A DNA stretch of 64,000 bases from Erwinia psidii (GCF_003846135.1 NZ_RHHM01000001.1:248001-312000), one strand, 5' to 3'. Counted from the first letter of the stretch, positions 45,535 through 55,691 are shown. Program-made: numbers and translations. The notes: generated from the sequence alone by a model not told the origin.

Positions 45535-46217
45535 AAATCGGCCCTTCTTACGCCTACCGAGTAGCGACGGTTAAGCCACCACAGCACCCCATTGGAGAGC
45601 GTAGTGAAAATCAGATAGATCACTCCGGCAACAATGGCAAACCAGAACGGTTGCCAGGTGCTTTTTCCCGCCAGCTGGGTGGCTTTTACCACATCCTCCA
45701 GCCCCAGCAGCGATACCAGCGCGGTCGCTTTCAGGATAACCTGCCAGTTGTTGCCAATACCCGGCAGCGCAAAGCGCATCATGCCGGGAAACAGGATACG
45801 GCGAAATGTCTGGGATGAGGTAAAACCGAAGGCGGTTGCCGCTTCAACCTGCCCTTTTGGCACTGCCATCCAGGCGCCACGGAAGGTTTCGGTGAAGTAA
45901 GCTCCGTAGATAAAGCCAAGGGTAATAATCCCTGCCACCATAGGATCGATGTCAAACTGGGCGACGCCAAGCAGATCGGTGAATGCGTTCAGCGCGATTT
46001 GCAATCCATAAAAAATCAGCAGCATCAGCACCAGATCCGGTACGCCACGGATAAGGGTGGTGTAAGCCTCAAAAATCAGCACCGGCACACGGCTGTTGGA
46101 GAGTTTGGCAGCGGCCCCAATCAAACCGAGGATCACCGCCAGCAGCACCGAGCTGAGCGCCAGCTCCAGCGTCACCAGCGCGCCTTTAAATATCACTTCA
46201 GAATAGCCATACAGCAT
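45531..46217 (-). CDS. hisQ: Histidine/basic amino acid ABC transporter permease HisQ
   Basis: Partner permease of HisM, 228 residues from MLYGYSEVIFKGALV, matching E. coli HisQ. The EAA loop reads VEAATAFGFTSSQTFRRILFP. Two extra codons upstream (MF) are open but not conserved. A hairpin separates it from hisJ, which is normally made in excess. Confidence 0.96.
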   Translation of the reverse strand: MLYGYSEVIFKGALVTLELALSSVLLAVILGLIGAAAKLSNSRVPVLIFEAYTTLIRGVPDLVLMLLIFYGLQIALNAFTDLLGVAQFDIDPMVAGIITLGFIYGAYFTETFRGAWMAVPKGQVEAATAFGFTSSQTFRRILFPGMMRFALPGIGNNWQVILKATALVSLLGLEDVVKATQLAGKSTWQPFWFAIVAGVIYLIFTTLSNGVLWWLNRRYSVGVRRADL

Positions 46218-46269
46218 AAACATGTCCTGTCCTGGTAATTACTTCGCGTTTCATCCGCCGGAGGCGCAC

Positions 46270-46302
46270 AAAACGGGGCCGCCCTCCGAAGGCTGGCCCC
46301 AT
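46270..46302 (-). terminator. Hairpin in hisJ-hisQ gap
   Basis: GGGGCC and GGCCCC pair around a roughly 17-base loop just after the hisJ stop (minus strand). No T-run follows, so it probably allows readthrough while stabilising the hisJ message. That would fit a higher need for binding protein than for permease. Confidence 0.45.
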
Positions 46303-46313
46303 GACAGGTTCTT

Positions 46314-47096
46314 TTAACCGCCGTAAACGTCAAAGTCGAAATATTTCTTCGCTATTTTTGCGTAGGTACCATCTTTACGTATGGCATCAAAGGCGTTATC
46401 GATTGCCGCTTTCAGGTCGGCATCATCTTTACGCATCCCAATCCCGGTACCGACACCGAAGATTTTGTTATCTTTTACCGCCGGCCCGGCAAAGGCATAG
46501 TCCTTACCTGCCGGCTGCTTGAGGAAACCTTCACTGGCGGCCACTTCATCCTGGAACGCAGCATCAATTCGTCCTGCGGCCAGATCCTGATAAACCAGGT
46601 CCTGATTGGCATAAGGTGTCACCGTAACCCCCTTAGGACGCCAGTACTGATTGGCGTAAGTTTCCTGCACGGTTCCTTGCAACAGACCGATAGTTTTGCC
46701 TTTCAGTGACGCCACGTCCGGCAGAATTTTTGCCCCTTTTGGCGCAATCAGGCGGGAATTAGCGGCATAGAGTTTTTCGGAGAAAGCGATCTCTTCCTGG
46801 CGCTTCTCGGTGATTGAAAGGGAAGAGATGATCGCATCAATTTTTTTCGCTTTCAGTGACGGGATCAACGCATCAAAGTCACTTTCCACGTAACTGCATT
46901 TGGTCTGTAGACGTTTACAGATTTCATTGGCCAGCTCAATATCAAACCCCACCAGTTGCCCCTGAGCATTTTTTGTTTCAAATGGTGCATAGGTGGGATC
47001 AGTACCAAGACGCAGTGTTTTTGGTACGGCAGCAAAAGCACTGCCGCTGATTGCCAGTGCGAGCAGCAGTGAAAAGGTCAGTACCTGCTTTTTCAT
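46314..47096 (-). CDS. hisJ: Periplasmic histidine/lysine-arginine-ornithine-binding protein
   Basis: A 260-residue family-3 solute-binding protein with a signal peptide (first 22 residues, to GSAFA). The [39 protein letters not shown] and [11 protein letters not shown] motifs are those of HisJ/ArgT. E. coli has both argT and hisJ here; only one gene is present in this genome region, so it may serve both histidine and basic amino acids. HisJ versus ArgT cannot be settled by eye. Confidence 0.9.
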   Translation of the reverse strand: MKKQVLTFSLLLALAISGSAFAAVPKTLRLGTDPTYAPFETKNAQGQLVGFDIELANEICKRLQTKCSYVESDFDALIPSLKAKKIDAIISSLSITEKRQEEIAFSEKLYAANSRLIAPKGAKILPDVASLKGKTIGLLQGTVQETYANQYWRPKGVTVTPYANQDLVYQDLAAGRIDAAFQDEVAASEGFLKQPAGKDYAFAGPAVKDNKIFGVGTGIGMRKDDADLKAAIDNAFDAIRKDGTYAKIAKKYFDFDVYGG

Positions 47097-47377
47097 GGAT
47101 TCCCCTTACATTGGTTTTTATTATCGAGTCGTGATGTGTAGTACGCCGTAGCAGCAAAACCTATTTGCAGCTTTCGTGCCACTTTTATTTACGGCCGCCC
47201 CATTGCAGCGCAAAGGTATGGCAACGCCCCTGACGGGGAGGATCGCCTGTTCAGGCGAGGATTTTTCGGCAGATTTCTGACCACCTAAGGGCAATGACAC
47301 CCCATTATGGTGCAACAGATGCATTTTAAAGCAATTCAGCCCCTGCTTACGCACCAATAAAAAGCAACAACATGCGA

Positions 47378-47947
47378 CTATGCACCCTGCCAGCGCGTAA
47401 ACAGCTCCCTGTCGAGCGTTATGTCGAACTGATCGAGCACGCGATTGATGGTCTGATCAACAATGTCCATGATGTTCTCAGGCTGGTGATAGAAAGCGGG
47501 CATCGGCGGCATGATGATTGCACCCAGCTCAGCCGCAGCGGTCATCATGCGCAAATGTCCAAGGTGCAGCGGGGTTTCACGCACACACAGCACCAGTTTA
47601 CGCCGCTCTTTCAGCACAACATCTGCCGCACGGGTTAAAAGGCCATCGCTGTAGCTGTGAACAATGCCAGAGAGGGTTTTAATCGAGCAGGGAAGGATCG
47701 CCATACCGGCGGTTTTAAATGAGCCGGAAGAGATACTGGCCGCAATATCCCGCACATCGTGAACCACATCGGCCAGCGCCTGTACCTCACGCAATGAGTA
47801 GTGACTTTCCAGTGCCAGCGTCTGTCGTGCCGCATTGCTCATCACAAGGTGCGTACTGACATCACCGACCTGCTGCAAAATTTGTAGCATACGAATGCCA
47901 TAGATCACGCCGCTGGCGCCGGAGATACCAACAATCAATCGTTGCAT
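47378..47947 (-). CDS. ubiX: Flavin prenyltransferase UbiX
   Basis: A 189-residue enzyme, the same as E. coli UbiX, that prenylates FMN to make the cofactor of the UbiD decarboxylase in ubiquinone synthesis. The N-terminal LIVGISGASGVIYG FMN-binding loop and the SGSFKTAGMAILPCSIKT stretch are intact. AGGGA lies before the chosen ATG 47947; eleven upstream codons are open but unconserved. It is the third gene of the cvpA-purF-ubiX unit. Confidence 0.95.
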   Translation of the reverse strand: MQRLIVGISGASGVIYGIRMLQILQQVGDVSTHLVMSNAARQTLALESHYSLREVQALADVVHDVRDIAASISSGSFKTAGMAILPCSIKTLSGIVHSYSDGLLTRAADVVLKERRKLVLCVRETPLHLGHLRMMTAAAELGAIIMPPMPAFYHQPENIMDIVDQTINRVLDQFDITLDRELFTRWQGA

Positions 47948-47981
47948 TATATTCCCTCGCTGTTTCAGTCCTGTCTGCAAA

Positions 47982-48016
47982 AGTAAAAATGGGCCAGAAT
48001 CGCTTCCGGCCCATCA
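47982..48016 (-). terminator. Terminator after purF
   Basis: On the minus strand ATGGGCC pairs with GGCCCAT-type arms around a 10-base loop, followed by TTTTTACTTTT. It lies between purF and ubiX and would reduce readthrough into ubiX. Confidence 0.7.
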
Positions 48017-48040
48017 TACCTGTTGCAACATCGGAGGACA

Positions 48041-49558
48041 TCAGCCTTCGTTATGCATTTCCAGATTTTCCACCTCATTCTGACGGGCCAGCGCTTTGGC
48101 ATCGTCATTACGCAGTGACTGGAGGTATTCCAGATATTGCTGATCGACATCTTTAGTGACATAAACACCGTTGAACACCGAACATTCAAACTGCGCGATA
48201 TCCGGGTTTTCTTCCCGAACGGCGTCAATCAGATCGCTCAGATCCTGGAAAATAAGGGCATCCGCGCCAATCAGCTGACGGATCTCTTCTACTTCACGAC
48301 CATGCGCAATCAGCTCGGTGGCGCTTGGCATATCAATACCGTAGACGTTTGGAAAGCGGATTTCCGGTGCGGCAGAAGCCAGATACACTTTTTTCGCACC
48401 GGCTTCACGGGCCATTTCGATGATCTGTTCAGAGGTGGTGCCACGCACGATAGAGTCATCGACCAACAGCACATTCTTGTCGCGAAATTCCGCGCGGTTG
48501 GCGTTCAGCTTACGGCGCACCGCGCTACGGCGCAGGTGCTGGCCGGGCATAATAAAGGTGCGGCCAACGTAGCGGTTTTTTACAAACCCCTGCCGATAGG
48601 GCTTATTCAGAATGTGGGCCATTTCCAGCGCGATATCGCAGGAGGTTTCCGGGATCGGGATCACCACGTCAATATCCAGGTCCTCCCACTCACGGGCTAT
48701 CTTCTGACCCAGCTTGGTCCCCATGCGCACGCGAGCGCTGTAAACGGAGATTTTATCCAGAAACGAATCCGGCCGGGCAAAATAGACGTATTCAAACAGG
48801 CAGGGGTTAGCTTTCGGGTTTTCCGCACACTGACGGGTGAAAAGCTGCCCTTTTTCGGTGACATAAACCGCTTCGCCGGGTGCCACATCACGCAGAAACT
48901 CAAAGCCCAGCGTATCCAATGCCACGCTCTCAGAAGCGACCATGTATTCATTGCGGCCATCGGCGATCGCGCGCTTACCAATCACCAACGGGCGAATGCC
49001 GTTTGGATCGCGGAACGCCACCAGCCCATGGCCGATAATCATCGACACGCAGGCGTAAGCACCACGAACCTGTTTATGCATCGCCGCAACGGCAGCAAAG
49101 ATGTTCTCTGCTTCCAGCGGGTAATGCTGGAAACGATCCAGTTCAGCCGCGAAAATATTGAGCAAAATTTCGGAATCAGAGGTGGTGTTAACATGACGAC
49201 GTCCACTCTCAAACAGCTGCTTACGCAGTTCATGGGCATTGGTGAGATTACCGTTATGCGCCAGGGTGATACCGTAAGGTGAATTGACGTAAAAAGGTTG
49301 CGCCTCGGAAGCGCTGGAGCTTCCCGCAGTCGGATAGCGAACGTGGCCGATACCCATATTGCCCTGCATGCGCTGCATGTGACGGGCTTCAAAAACATCG
49401 CTGACCAAACCATTTGCCTTACGCAGACGGAAACAGTTCAGCGCATCAATAGTAACAATGCCTGCGGCATCCTGCCCACGGTGTTGTAACACCGTTAACG
49501 CATCATAAATCGACTGATTGACCGGCATAAAACCGGCGATCCCGACAATACCGCACAT
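48041..49558 (-). CDS. purF: Amidophosphoribosyltransferase PurF
   Basis: First committed enzyme of purine synthesis: PRPP + glutamine to phosphoribosylamine. It has 505 residues, as in E. coli. The mature protein begins at Cys2 (MCGIVGIAG), the glutaminase nucleophile after Met removal; the PRPP-binding loop [14 protein letters not shown] is at about residue 365. It is controlled with cvpA by the PurR box at 50261. Confidence 0.97.
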   Translation of the reverse strand: MCGIVGIAGFMPVNQSIYDALTVLQHRGQDAAGIVTIDALNCFRLRKANGLVSDVFEARHMQRMQGNMGIGHVRYPTAGSSSASEAQPFYVNSPYGITLAHNGNLTNAHELRKQLFESGRRHVNTTSDSEILLNIFAAELDRFQHYPLEAENIFAAVAAMHKQVRGAYACVSMIIGHGLVAFRDPNGIRPLVIGKRAIADGRNEYMVASESVALDTLGFEFLRDVAPGEAVYVTEKGQLFTRQCAENPKANPCLFEYVYFARPDSFLDKISVYSARVRMGTKLGQKIAREWEDLDIDVVIPIPETSCDIALEMAHILNKPYRQGFVKNRYVGRTFIMPGQHLRRSAVRRKLNANRAEFRDKNVLLVDDSIVRGTTSEQIIEMAREAGAKKVYLASAAPEIRFPNVYGIDMPSATELIAHGREVEEIRQLIGADALIFQDLSDLIDAVREENPDIAQFECSVFNGVYVTKDVDQQYLEYLQSLRNDDAKALARQNEVENLEMHNEG

Positions 49559-49595
49559 GTAGTCATTTCCTCATTAAGCCGCACCCCCGACGCCA

Positions 49596-50081
49596 TTACC
49601 GGGGTAAAAAACTCGACGTACTTTTCAGATAGTCAAAAAACCATCTGATGACGTAACTGAACTGGGGAACCAACTGGGACTGCTGCCAGTCCGGGCTTTT
49701 GGCAAAGCCGGTGAAGGTATCGAGAAAAAACAGAATGGCAGAAACGATAAGTACGCCACGTAACGCCCCAAAACAGACGCCCAGCACTCTGTCAGTACCT
49801 GACAGGCCTGTTTTTTCAACCAGCGAACCAATCACGTAGTTAACAATCGCCCCGACGATAAGCGTGGCGATAAATAACACCGCGATGGCAATGCCGTTTC
49901 GAACCAGTTCATCTTCAAAACCGGTGAACCAGACAGCAAGGAAAGAGTAGTAATGACTGGCGACAAAAAATGCACAACCCCAGGTGACGAGTGATAATGC
50001 TTCCCGAACAAACCCCCGGATCAGGCTAACCAGAGCCGAAAAACCAATAACTGCAATGATGACGTAATCTATCCAGATCAT
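49596..50081 (-). CDS. cvpA: Colicin V production protein CvpA
   Basis: Inner-membrane protein of 161 residues with four membrane segments, highly similar to E. coli CvpA (162), including ASHYYSFLAVWFTGFEDELVRNGIA. It was named for a role in colicin V export; its normal job is unclear. I start at MIWIDYVIIAV; five upstream codons are open but not conserved. It heads the cvpA-purF-ubiX operon. Confidence 0.95.
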   Translation of the reverse strand: MIWIDYVIIAVIGFSALVSLIRGFVREALSLVTWGCAFFVASHYYSFLAVWFTGFEDELVRNGIAIAVLFIATLIVGAIVNYVIGSLVEKTGLSGTDRVLGVCFGALRGVLIVSAILFFLDTFTGFAKSPDWQQSQLVPQFSYVIRWFFDYLKSTSSFLPR

Positions 50082-50473
50082 GAACTCTTCCAGCAACAGT
50101 GCCCTTAAGATCGTATCCCTTTATTGCACATGGTAGCGATGCACCCAGGCCCGTTATCAAAGCGTGTGATGCAGGACATACCAGATTATGCTCAAATCCG
50201 ACAGCACAGAGCAGGGATTCAGGGATGCGACCTGTCGTTCGGGGCGAATTCTAACAGAAAAAGAAAACGTTTGCGTAGGGTTTTCCTTTGCCGAATTAAT
50301 TAAAACAAGGGGCCAAAAAATTCAGTAAAAACGCCGTGCCAGGCACATCCTGGCAATTAGCTGATTTACATCAGATAACCGGCCAGAATGGCCTTATTTC
50401 GCGCGCGAGTTGGACCGGTTGCACTATCTCAGAAGGCGCCGACTGTTGCAGCAATAGCCTGCGTCTCGCAGAG
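50082..50473. other. cvpA-dedD spacer carrying the purine operon promoter
   Basis: This gap of about 390 bases holds the PurR-controlled promoter. Upstream of it, near dedD, I see nothing coding; a plus-strand frame from 50336 runs antisense into dedD and is not credible. Confidence 0.6.
50247..50276 (-). promoter_or_regulatory. PurR operator and promoter of cvpA-purF-ubiX
   Basis: Minus strand ACGCAAACGTTTTCTT (50276-50261) matches the PurR consensus ACGCAAACGTTTTCnT. A TAGAAT -10-like element follows about 8 bases on (about 50254-50249). The arrangement is that of the E. coli cvpA-purF promoter, where PurR with hypoxanthine or guanine represses. Confidence 0.9.
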
Positions 50474-51229
50474 TCACCGTGCGCTGTAAGGCTTGACCAC
50501 CCCAGCCAGCCCGGAGAGATTTTTGAGTTCAGCAACCGCCGCCTGCATTTTCGCTTTCGACGCATCCGGCCCGACATAAATGCGAGTGATCTCTCCCTGT
50601 ACCGGCGTCGACGGCACGGTGAAGGCCCGGTATCCCGACAGACGTAGTTTGGCGACAACCTCATTCACTTTGCTGGCATTTTTCAGTGCGCCTAGCTGCA
50701 CAACATAAGCCTGCCCGCCAGGTGCCTGCTCCCGCTCAGCGGGCTGACTCTCAGGCTGCTCAACTGGCTCAGACTTCGGCTGTGTTCTGGTTTTTTCAAC
50801 CGGCTTTTCGGCCGGTTTTGGCTGCGTTTTCACCGTTTCTGCCGGTCTGGACTTTTCCACCGGCCTGGCTTTCTCAACCGACTGCTGCTGAGCAGGCTGT
50901 GACGACTGCACCGACGGTGGCGTTGTCAGTGCCGGCTGATTGAGCGATTGTGGCATGGTTGAGCCGCTTTCGGCCTGAGAGGTGTTGCCACTGTCATGCC
51001 CTGCCAGCGCCGTACCTGCTCCCTCAGGCGGCTGTGCAGGCAGAGCCTGTGTTACCGGCGGCACCCCGTCAGTTTCCTGCTGATCGCCAGGCCTTGGCAC
51101 CAGCGGGATCGCCGCGAACTCCTCTTTGTAATGTTTTTTCTTACCGTCCAGCAAACCCGGCAGAATGATCACGCCCAGTGCCACGATAACCACAGTTCCG
51201 ACTAAACGGTTCTGAAATTTACTTGCCAC
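50474..51229 (-). CDS. dedD: DedD, SPOR-domain cell division protein
   Basis: A 251-residue inner-membrane protein. One N-terminal helix (about residues 8-25, GTVVIVALGVIILPGLL) is followed by a long periplasmic Pro/Glu/Lys/Thr-rich linker with repeats of KPAEKPVEK type (about 110-165), then a C-terminal SPOR domain (about 172-250, YVVQLGALKNASKVNEVV). SPOR domains bind denuded septal glycan. The linker is longer than in E. coli (220 residues). GGAGA suits the GTG at 51229 (MASKFQNR) better than the ATG two codons before. Confidence 0.92.
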   Translation of the reverse strand: MASKFQNRLVGTVVIVALGVIILPGLLDGKKKHYKEEFAAIPLVPRPGDQQETDGVPPVTQALPAQPPEGAGTALAGHDSGNTSQAESGSTMPQSLNQPALTTPPSVQSSQPAQQQSVEKARPVEKSRPAETVKTQPKPAEKPVEKTRTQPKSEPVEQPESQPAEREQAPGGQAYVVQLGALKNASKVNEVVAKLRLSGYRAFTVPSTPVQGEITRIYVGPDASKAKMQAAVAELKNLSGLAGVVKPYSAR

Positions 51230-52481
51230 TACCATTCTCCGTTTCCAGTATTTCCATTATCTGCCCCACGGTATGAAAAGAACCACATACCAGCACAATA
51301 TCCTGAGCAGAAGCCTGCTGACGGGCATGACAGAAGGCTTCTGTCATGCCGGGGAATACGCTGGCATCGGGTATATGCGTCTTCAGTTCATCTGCCCGTG
51401 CCCCACGTGGACCATCAAGCGAAGCACAGTACCAGTAGTCAACCTGTGGCAGCAGACAGGCCAGCGTTCCGGCAATGTCTTTATCATGCAACATGCCGAC
51501 CACGGCGTGAACTTTGCCGCTTTTTGCCAGCCGACTCAACTGTCCGGCAAGCCACGCAGCGGCATGAGGATTATGTGCCACATCCAGGATCACCTTGGGT
51601 GATTCAGCAACGGTCTGAAAACGCCCCGGTAACCCAATTTGTCCCAGCCAGTGACGAATTACCGCCGGATCAACCTGCAAAGAAGAAGCCCGCAACGCCG
51701 CCAGCGCGGTAGCCGCATTCGGCAACGGAATTTGAGGAAATGGCAGCCCGGTAAGTTCACCATCGCCATCACGGAAGGTCCAGTGATATTCACCCGTGGA
51801 ATAAGACCACGCCTCCCCCTGTTTAAGCAGGCGTGCACCTACTGACGATGCCACTTCTGCGATGGTGACAGGCATATCTGGCTCACCAACCACCGCGGGT
51901 TTGCCACCACGAAATATACCCGCTTTCTCGCGGCCAATGCTGTCACGGTCCGGGCCAAGATAGTCAGTATGATCCAGCGCGATACTGGTAATAACCGCAA
52001 GGTCAGCATCAACGATATTGGTTGCATCCAGTCGCCCACCCAGCCCCACTTCAAGGATCACCACATCCAACGCGGCATGTTTAAACAGCCACAGTGCTGA
52101 AAGCGTGCTGTACTCAAAATAGGTCAACGATGTGTTGCCGCGCCACGCTTCGATTTCCGCAAATGATGCCGTATGCATGGACTCGGCCAGTTCGTCACCC
52201 TGAATGCGCACCCGTTCGGTATAGCGCCGCAAATGCGGTGAGCTGTATACGCCCACCCGGTAACCCGCTGCGATCAGCAACGTTTCCAGGGTGCGGCAGG
52301 TGGTGCCTTTACCATTGGTCCCGGCGACGGTGAATACAAAGGGAGCGGGCGTTAACAGGTCAAGCTGTTTTGCCACCTGCTGAACACGCGTCAGGCCAAG
52401 GTCAACAGACTGAGTATGCAGATTCTCAAGATAATGAAGCCACGTGACCAGAGGCGACGTGGCTTGAGGAGTCTTATCCAT
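51219..52481 (-). CDS. folC: Bifunctional folylpolyglutamate / dihydrofolate synthase
   Basis: Mur-ligase family enzyme of 420 residues that adds glutamate to dihydropteroate and to folates. The P-loop FVFTVAGTNGKGTTC (about residue 48), the LEVGLGGRLDATN metal-site segment and the DVAHNPHAA motif are intact. It overlaps the start of dedD by about ten bases, showing co-transcription. It lies downstream of accD as in E. coli. Confidence 0.96.
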   Translation of the reverse strand: MDKTPQATSPLVTWLHYLENLHTQSVDLGLTRVQQVAKQLDLLTPAPFVFTVAGTNGKGTTCRTLETLLIAAGYRVGVYSSPHLRRYTERVRIQGDELAESMHTASFAEIEAWRGNTSLTYFEYSTLSALWLFKHAALDVVILEVGLGGRLDATNIVDADLAVITSIALDHTDYLGPDRDSIGREKAGIFRGGKPAVVGEPDMPVTIAEVASSVGARLLKQGEAWSYSTGEYHWTFRDGDGELTGLPFPQIPLPNAATALAALRASSLQVDPAVIRHWLGQIGLPGRFQTVAESPKVILDVAHNPHAAAWLAGQLSRLAKSGKVHAVVGMLHDKDIAGTLACLLPQVDYWYCASLDGPRGARADELKTHIPDASVFPGMTEAFCHARQQASAQDIVLVCGSFHTVGQIMEILETENGSGK

Positions 52482-52513
52482 TTGTCCTGTTCACAACGTT
52501 GTGGTTCATGGGA

Positions 52514-52538
52514 GAAAGGAGCCGTCAGCTCCTTTCCA
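52514..52538 (-). terminator. Hairpin between accD and folC
   Basis: GGAAAGGAGC and GCTCCTTTC arms around a 5-base loop, just past the accD stop on the minus strand. No T-run follows, so partial termination is all that can be claimed. Confidence 0.45.
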
Positions 52539-52545
52539 TCATCAT

Positions 52546-53460
52546 TCAGGCGTCATGGCTTTGATGAGCGTCGTCCGTGACCACCTGTGGCAGGCTTTCC
52601 TCCTGTGGCGCCGGCAGATTCATCATCTTCGCCAGAACGCCCGCCAGTTTTAAGCGCATTACGGGACGGCGGACGATCATATCGATCGCACCCTTTTCGA
52701 TCAGGAACTCACTGCGCTGGAATCCCGCTGGCAGTTTCTCACGCACCGTCTGCTCAATGACGCGCGGTCCGGCAAAGCCGATCAGCGCCTTGGGTTCAGC
52801 AATATTCAAATCGCCCAGCATGGCGAAGCTGGCAGAAACGCCACCCATGGTTGGATCGGTTAGCACTGAAATGTAAGGCAGCCCACGTTCCTGCATTTTT
52901 GCCAACGCGGCACTGGTTTTTGCCATTTGCATCAGCGACATCAGCGCTTCCTGCATACGGGCACCACCGGAAGCGGAGAAGCAAATTAGCGGACAGTTGT
53001 CCTCCAGCGCCTGCTCAACGGCACGAACAAAACGTGCGCCAACCACCGACCCCATTGAGCCGCCCATAAAAGAAAACTCGAAGGCTGCCGCCACAACCGG
53101 CATCCCACAGAGCGTACCTTTCATAACAATCAGCGCATCTTTCTCGTCAGTTTCTTTCTGAGCGCTGGCCAGACGATCCTTATATTTCTTGGAATCACGG
53201 AACTTGAGCAAATCCTTTGGTTCCAGCTCACTGCCCAGTTCAACCAGTGAGCCCTCATCCAACAGACTGTGAAGACGTTCACGACCATGCATACGCATGT
53301 GGTGATCGCATTTCGGGCAGACTTCCAGATTGCGTTCCAGCTCGGCGCGGTAGAGTACCTGACCACAACTATCACATTTAGTCCACACCCCTTCCGGGAT
53401 ACTGGCTTTGCGTGAGGGGGAAATGGTGCTTTTATTAAGAATTCGTTCAATCCAGCTCAT
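52546..53460 (-). CDS. accD: Acetyl-CoA carboxylase carboxyltransferase subunit beta
   Basis: Beta subunit of the carboxyltransferase that makes malonyl-CoA for fatty-acid synthesis. It has 304 residues as in E. coli, with the N-terminal zinc ribbon (CDSCGQ and CPKCDHH) and the crotonase-like core ([27 protein letters not shown]). I start at [12 protein letters not shown]; two codons upstream are open. In E. coli dedA lies directly upstream; here about 2.2 kb of inserted DNA intervenes. Confidence 0.96.
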   Translation of the reverse strand: MSWIERILNKSTISPSRKASIPEGVWTKCDSCGQVLYRAELERNLEVCPKCDHHMRMHGRERLHSLLDEGSLVELGSELEPKDLLKFRDSKKYKDRLASAQKETDEKDALIVMKGTLCGMPVVAAAFEFSFMGGSMGSVVGARFVRAVEQALEDNCPLICFSASGGARMQEALMSLMQMAKTSAALAKMQERGLPYISVLTDPTMGGVSASFAMLGDLNIAEPKALIGFAGPRVIEQTVREKLPAGFQRSEFLIEKGAIDMIVRRPVMRLKLAGVLAKMMNLPAPQEESLPQVVTDDAHQSHDA

Positions 53461-54975
53461 GGGCAACTCTGCATCTGGTTAATCGTTATAAATCAACGAT
53501 ATGGCGCTGATTTTTGCGTAAGATTTGCCGGCTATTACAGCACATAACAACAAAGTCTGCCACACAATCATTAACGCCCTTCTGTTTTTGAGGACGTTTT
53601 TAAAATTACAGGGGGCCTGTGTACCCGGATTGAAGTTATCGTAAATATGGCAACCAGGAATTGCAATGATATCGCTTACCTGAAAATGTCGGGTTAAATA
53701 GTCGGCCTCAGTGTTTCCGAATACCGCATGCAAACGGCAGGAAAGCATCAGCAACGGAGCAGAAACAAATTTATGAACTGTAAAATTGATCCCGCTATCA
53801 GGGAAGAAAATCGCAAAAATATTGGCCTGGCCCTCGTAATACTCCTGTTCACTCTGTGGTCACCGTCAAAAAACGCATATCTGAGTATATATTTACTGTA
53901 TTTTCATATATCACTGATACAATAAATAAACACTAAATAAAATCATATGAAAACCCACCACCAGCAAACATCAGATATAAATCATCACTGTTTTATTATC
54001 ATCATACTTCACATACCGGATAATAAGTTCCGCAGGAAATATTATTCTTTATCTGATACTCCCCTCATCCCAACTAAAATAACAGGAAGACACTTATATA
54101 TATTTGCTTATCCCCTCTGGTTTCTGTGAATACGATGCTGACTGACCATGTTGCAATGAGGCACTGGCAGCAATTTTATCTGTATGGTGGGATGCAGAAA
54201 GATGACCAGTCGGTACCCGAACTGCTTTTGATCTTTTGATCAGCATCCGATCCGATAGTTCAGGAGCAATTAAATACTGAAACGATACCTGTCTGATGCT
54301 CCGGGTTCAAAATTCATCTGGCTCAACACGGTCATCAACATCATTTTTTCACTCTCTTCACTTACATGAAGCAATCTGGTGACGATATCCATAAGCCTCC
54401 CAGGTTTTTCTTTTATGCCTCAGAGGTAAACGCTGACTTTTCAGCAACAAACAATGTAAAGGCAGATAATTCCCCGCCTTCTTTTTTTAAGCAGCAATCC
54501 CTGTTAATGTTTTCAACAGCAAACTTACCAGAATAAATTTTGCAATCCCTTTTCATCGCAGATGGTTTGTTCAATCAGCTGATGATGGAGACACTCATTT
54601 TCAGAGACAGCCATCGTCAGCCTGTGGCAACGGCAGCTGTGGGTCTTTTATAATAATTTACTGTTTCTGTTGGCTGGCGCTCTGTATTCAGAAATGTCTG
54701 AATATCTTCAGGTGGTGTGTGGTGCTGTACTTATGCCATCTCGCCACCTTATTGACATCTTCAAGTCACTGACCTGATACAGTAACCGCTATCGGTACTT
54801 CACTTGAGTGATATCCGGTAACGTTAACTTTTGTTGCGCCCAGGCCTATTTTTTTGCTGCCAGCCAGGTCTTACTGACAAAACAGATAGCAACCGGCCCT
54901 GTGCAAATTTTCACAGCCTGAGTATGCTATCCGCGACCACCATCACCAAAAAACAACGGAAAAAAGTGAGAGAAA
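53461..54975. other. Inserted AT-rich DNA between accD and aroQ
   Basis: About 1.5 kb with no gene I can name. Short frames at 53773-53925 (plus; one hydrophobic stretch) and 53947-54129 (plus) lack good ribosome sites. A 40-codon minus-strand frame at 54270-54392 does have one and is listed apart. The accD promoter must lie near 53461-53600. The rest looks like decayed foreign DNA. Confidence 0.45.
54270..54392 (-). CDS. Possible 40-residue small protein
   Basis: An ATG at 54392 is preceded by GGGAGG at a short spacing and opens a 40-residue frame (MDIVTRLLHVSEESEKMMLM... ending YRFSI), predicted helical and charged. I do not recognise it. It could be a real small gene or chance in decayed DNA; the ribosome site is the only support. 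Confidence 0.3.
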   Translation of the reverse strand: MDIVTRLLHVSEESEKMMLMTVLSQMNFEPGASDRYRFSI

Positions 54976-55518
54976 ATGAAAAGTAAGATGACGTTAAGTA
55001 TGCTGCTGTCGGCTGGATTATTTATTTCTGCCAGTGCGATGGCAGCATCTACTGCCAAAGACGATATAGCGCTGTTAATTAATCAGCGACTGTCTTATAT
55101 GAAAGACGTGGCGGGATATAAAGCAAAAAATCATCTGGCGATTGAAGATTTGACCCAGGAAGGCAAGGTGTTGTCCGGTTCAGTGGCAATTGCGGAAAAA
55201 CTGGGGCTGAATGGCGGATCCGTTAAGCCATTTATTCAGGCGCAGATGGATGCGGCCAAAGCCATTCAGTATCGCTACAGAGCCGACTGGTTATCCGAGA
55301 CAGAAAACGGCTGGCAGCCTGCTCCGCTGGATCAGGTAAGAGCAAAAATAAGCGCGTTAAATACCGATATTCTGACCGATATCAGTGCGAACCTGAAACA
55401 GGGTGTGAAATTCACAGATAAAAATGCGTTTATGCAGGCAATCAATCAGCCCAACTTAAAACCGGCGGATAAAGAACGCCTCTGGCGTTCGCTGGGAAGG
55501 ATCACCCTCAATCAGTAA
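54976..55518 (+). CDS. aroQ: Periplasmic chorismate mutase (AroQ gamma class)
   Basis: A 180-residue protein with a signal peptide (to AMA, residue 23), so exported. The mature helical domain reads LINQRLSYMKDVAGYKAKNHLAIED...AIQYRYRADWL, the conserved active-site helices of secreted AroQ-type chorismate mutases as first described in Erwinia herbicola. It converts chorismate to prephenate outside the cytoplasm; the reason is unclear, and in some plant pathogens secreted forms are linked to lowering salicylate. It lies in DNA inserted between accD and dedA. Confidence 0.88.
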   Translation: MKSKMTLSMLLSAGLFISASAMAASTAKDDIALLINQRLSYMKDVAGYKAKNHLAIEDLTQEGKVLSGSVAIAEKLGLNGGSVKPFIQAQMDAAKAIQYRYRADWLSETENGWQPAPLDQVRAKISALNTDILTDISANLKQGVKFTDKNAFMQAINQPNLKPADKERLWRSLGRITLNQ

Positions 55519-55646
55519 CTCATCACCCTGTGCGTATTTGCGCTGAATGGCGGAAAGTATTTTCGATCCATCGCCGGGTGAGAGAAGAGAGATCGTTGGC
55601 CACCATTACTTAGCAGTAATACAGCCTGTGGCCTGAAGCAATGCAC

Positions 55647-55676
55647 CCGATGCCGGAGATATCTATCCGGCATCGG
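55647..55676. terminator. Strong hairpin between aroQ and dedA
   Basis: A perfect 10-base stem CCGATGCCGG / CCGGCATCGG with a 10-base loop between convergent genes. There is no T-run on either side; a bidirectional stop or RNA-stabilising element is likely. Confidence 0.6.
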
Positions 55677-55691
55677 AAAGTAAACGGGAAA

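Noticed and set aside
53947..54129. 60-codon plus-strand frame after accD
   Set aside because: Histidine/isoleucine-rich, no ribosome site, AT-rich background.
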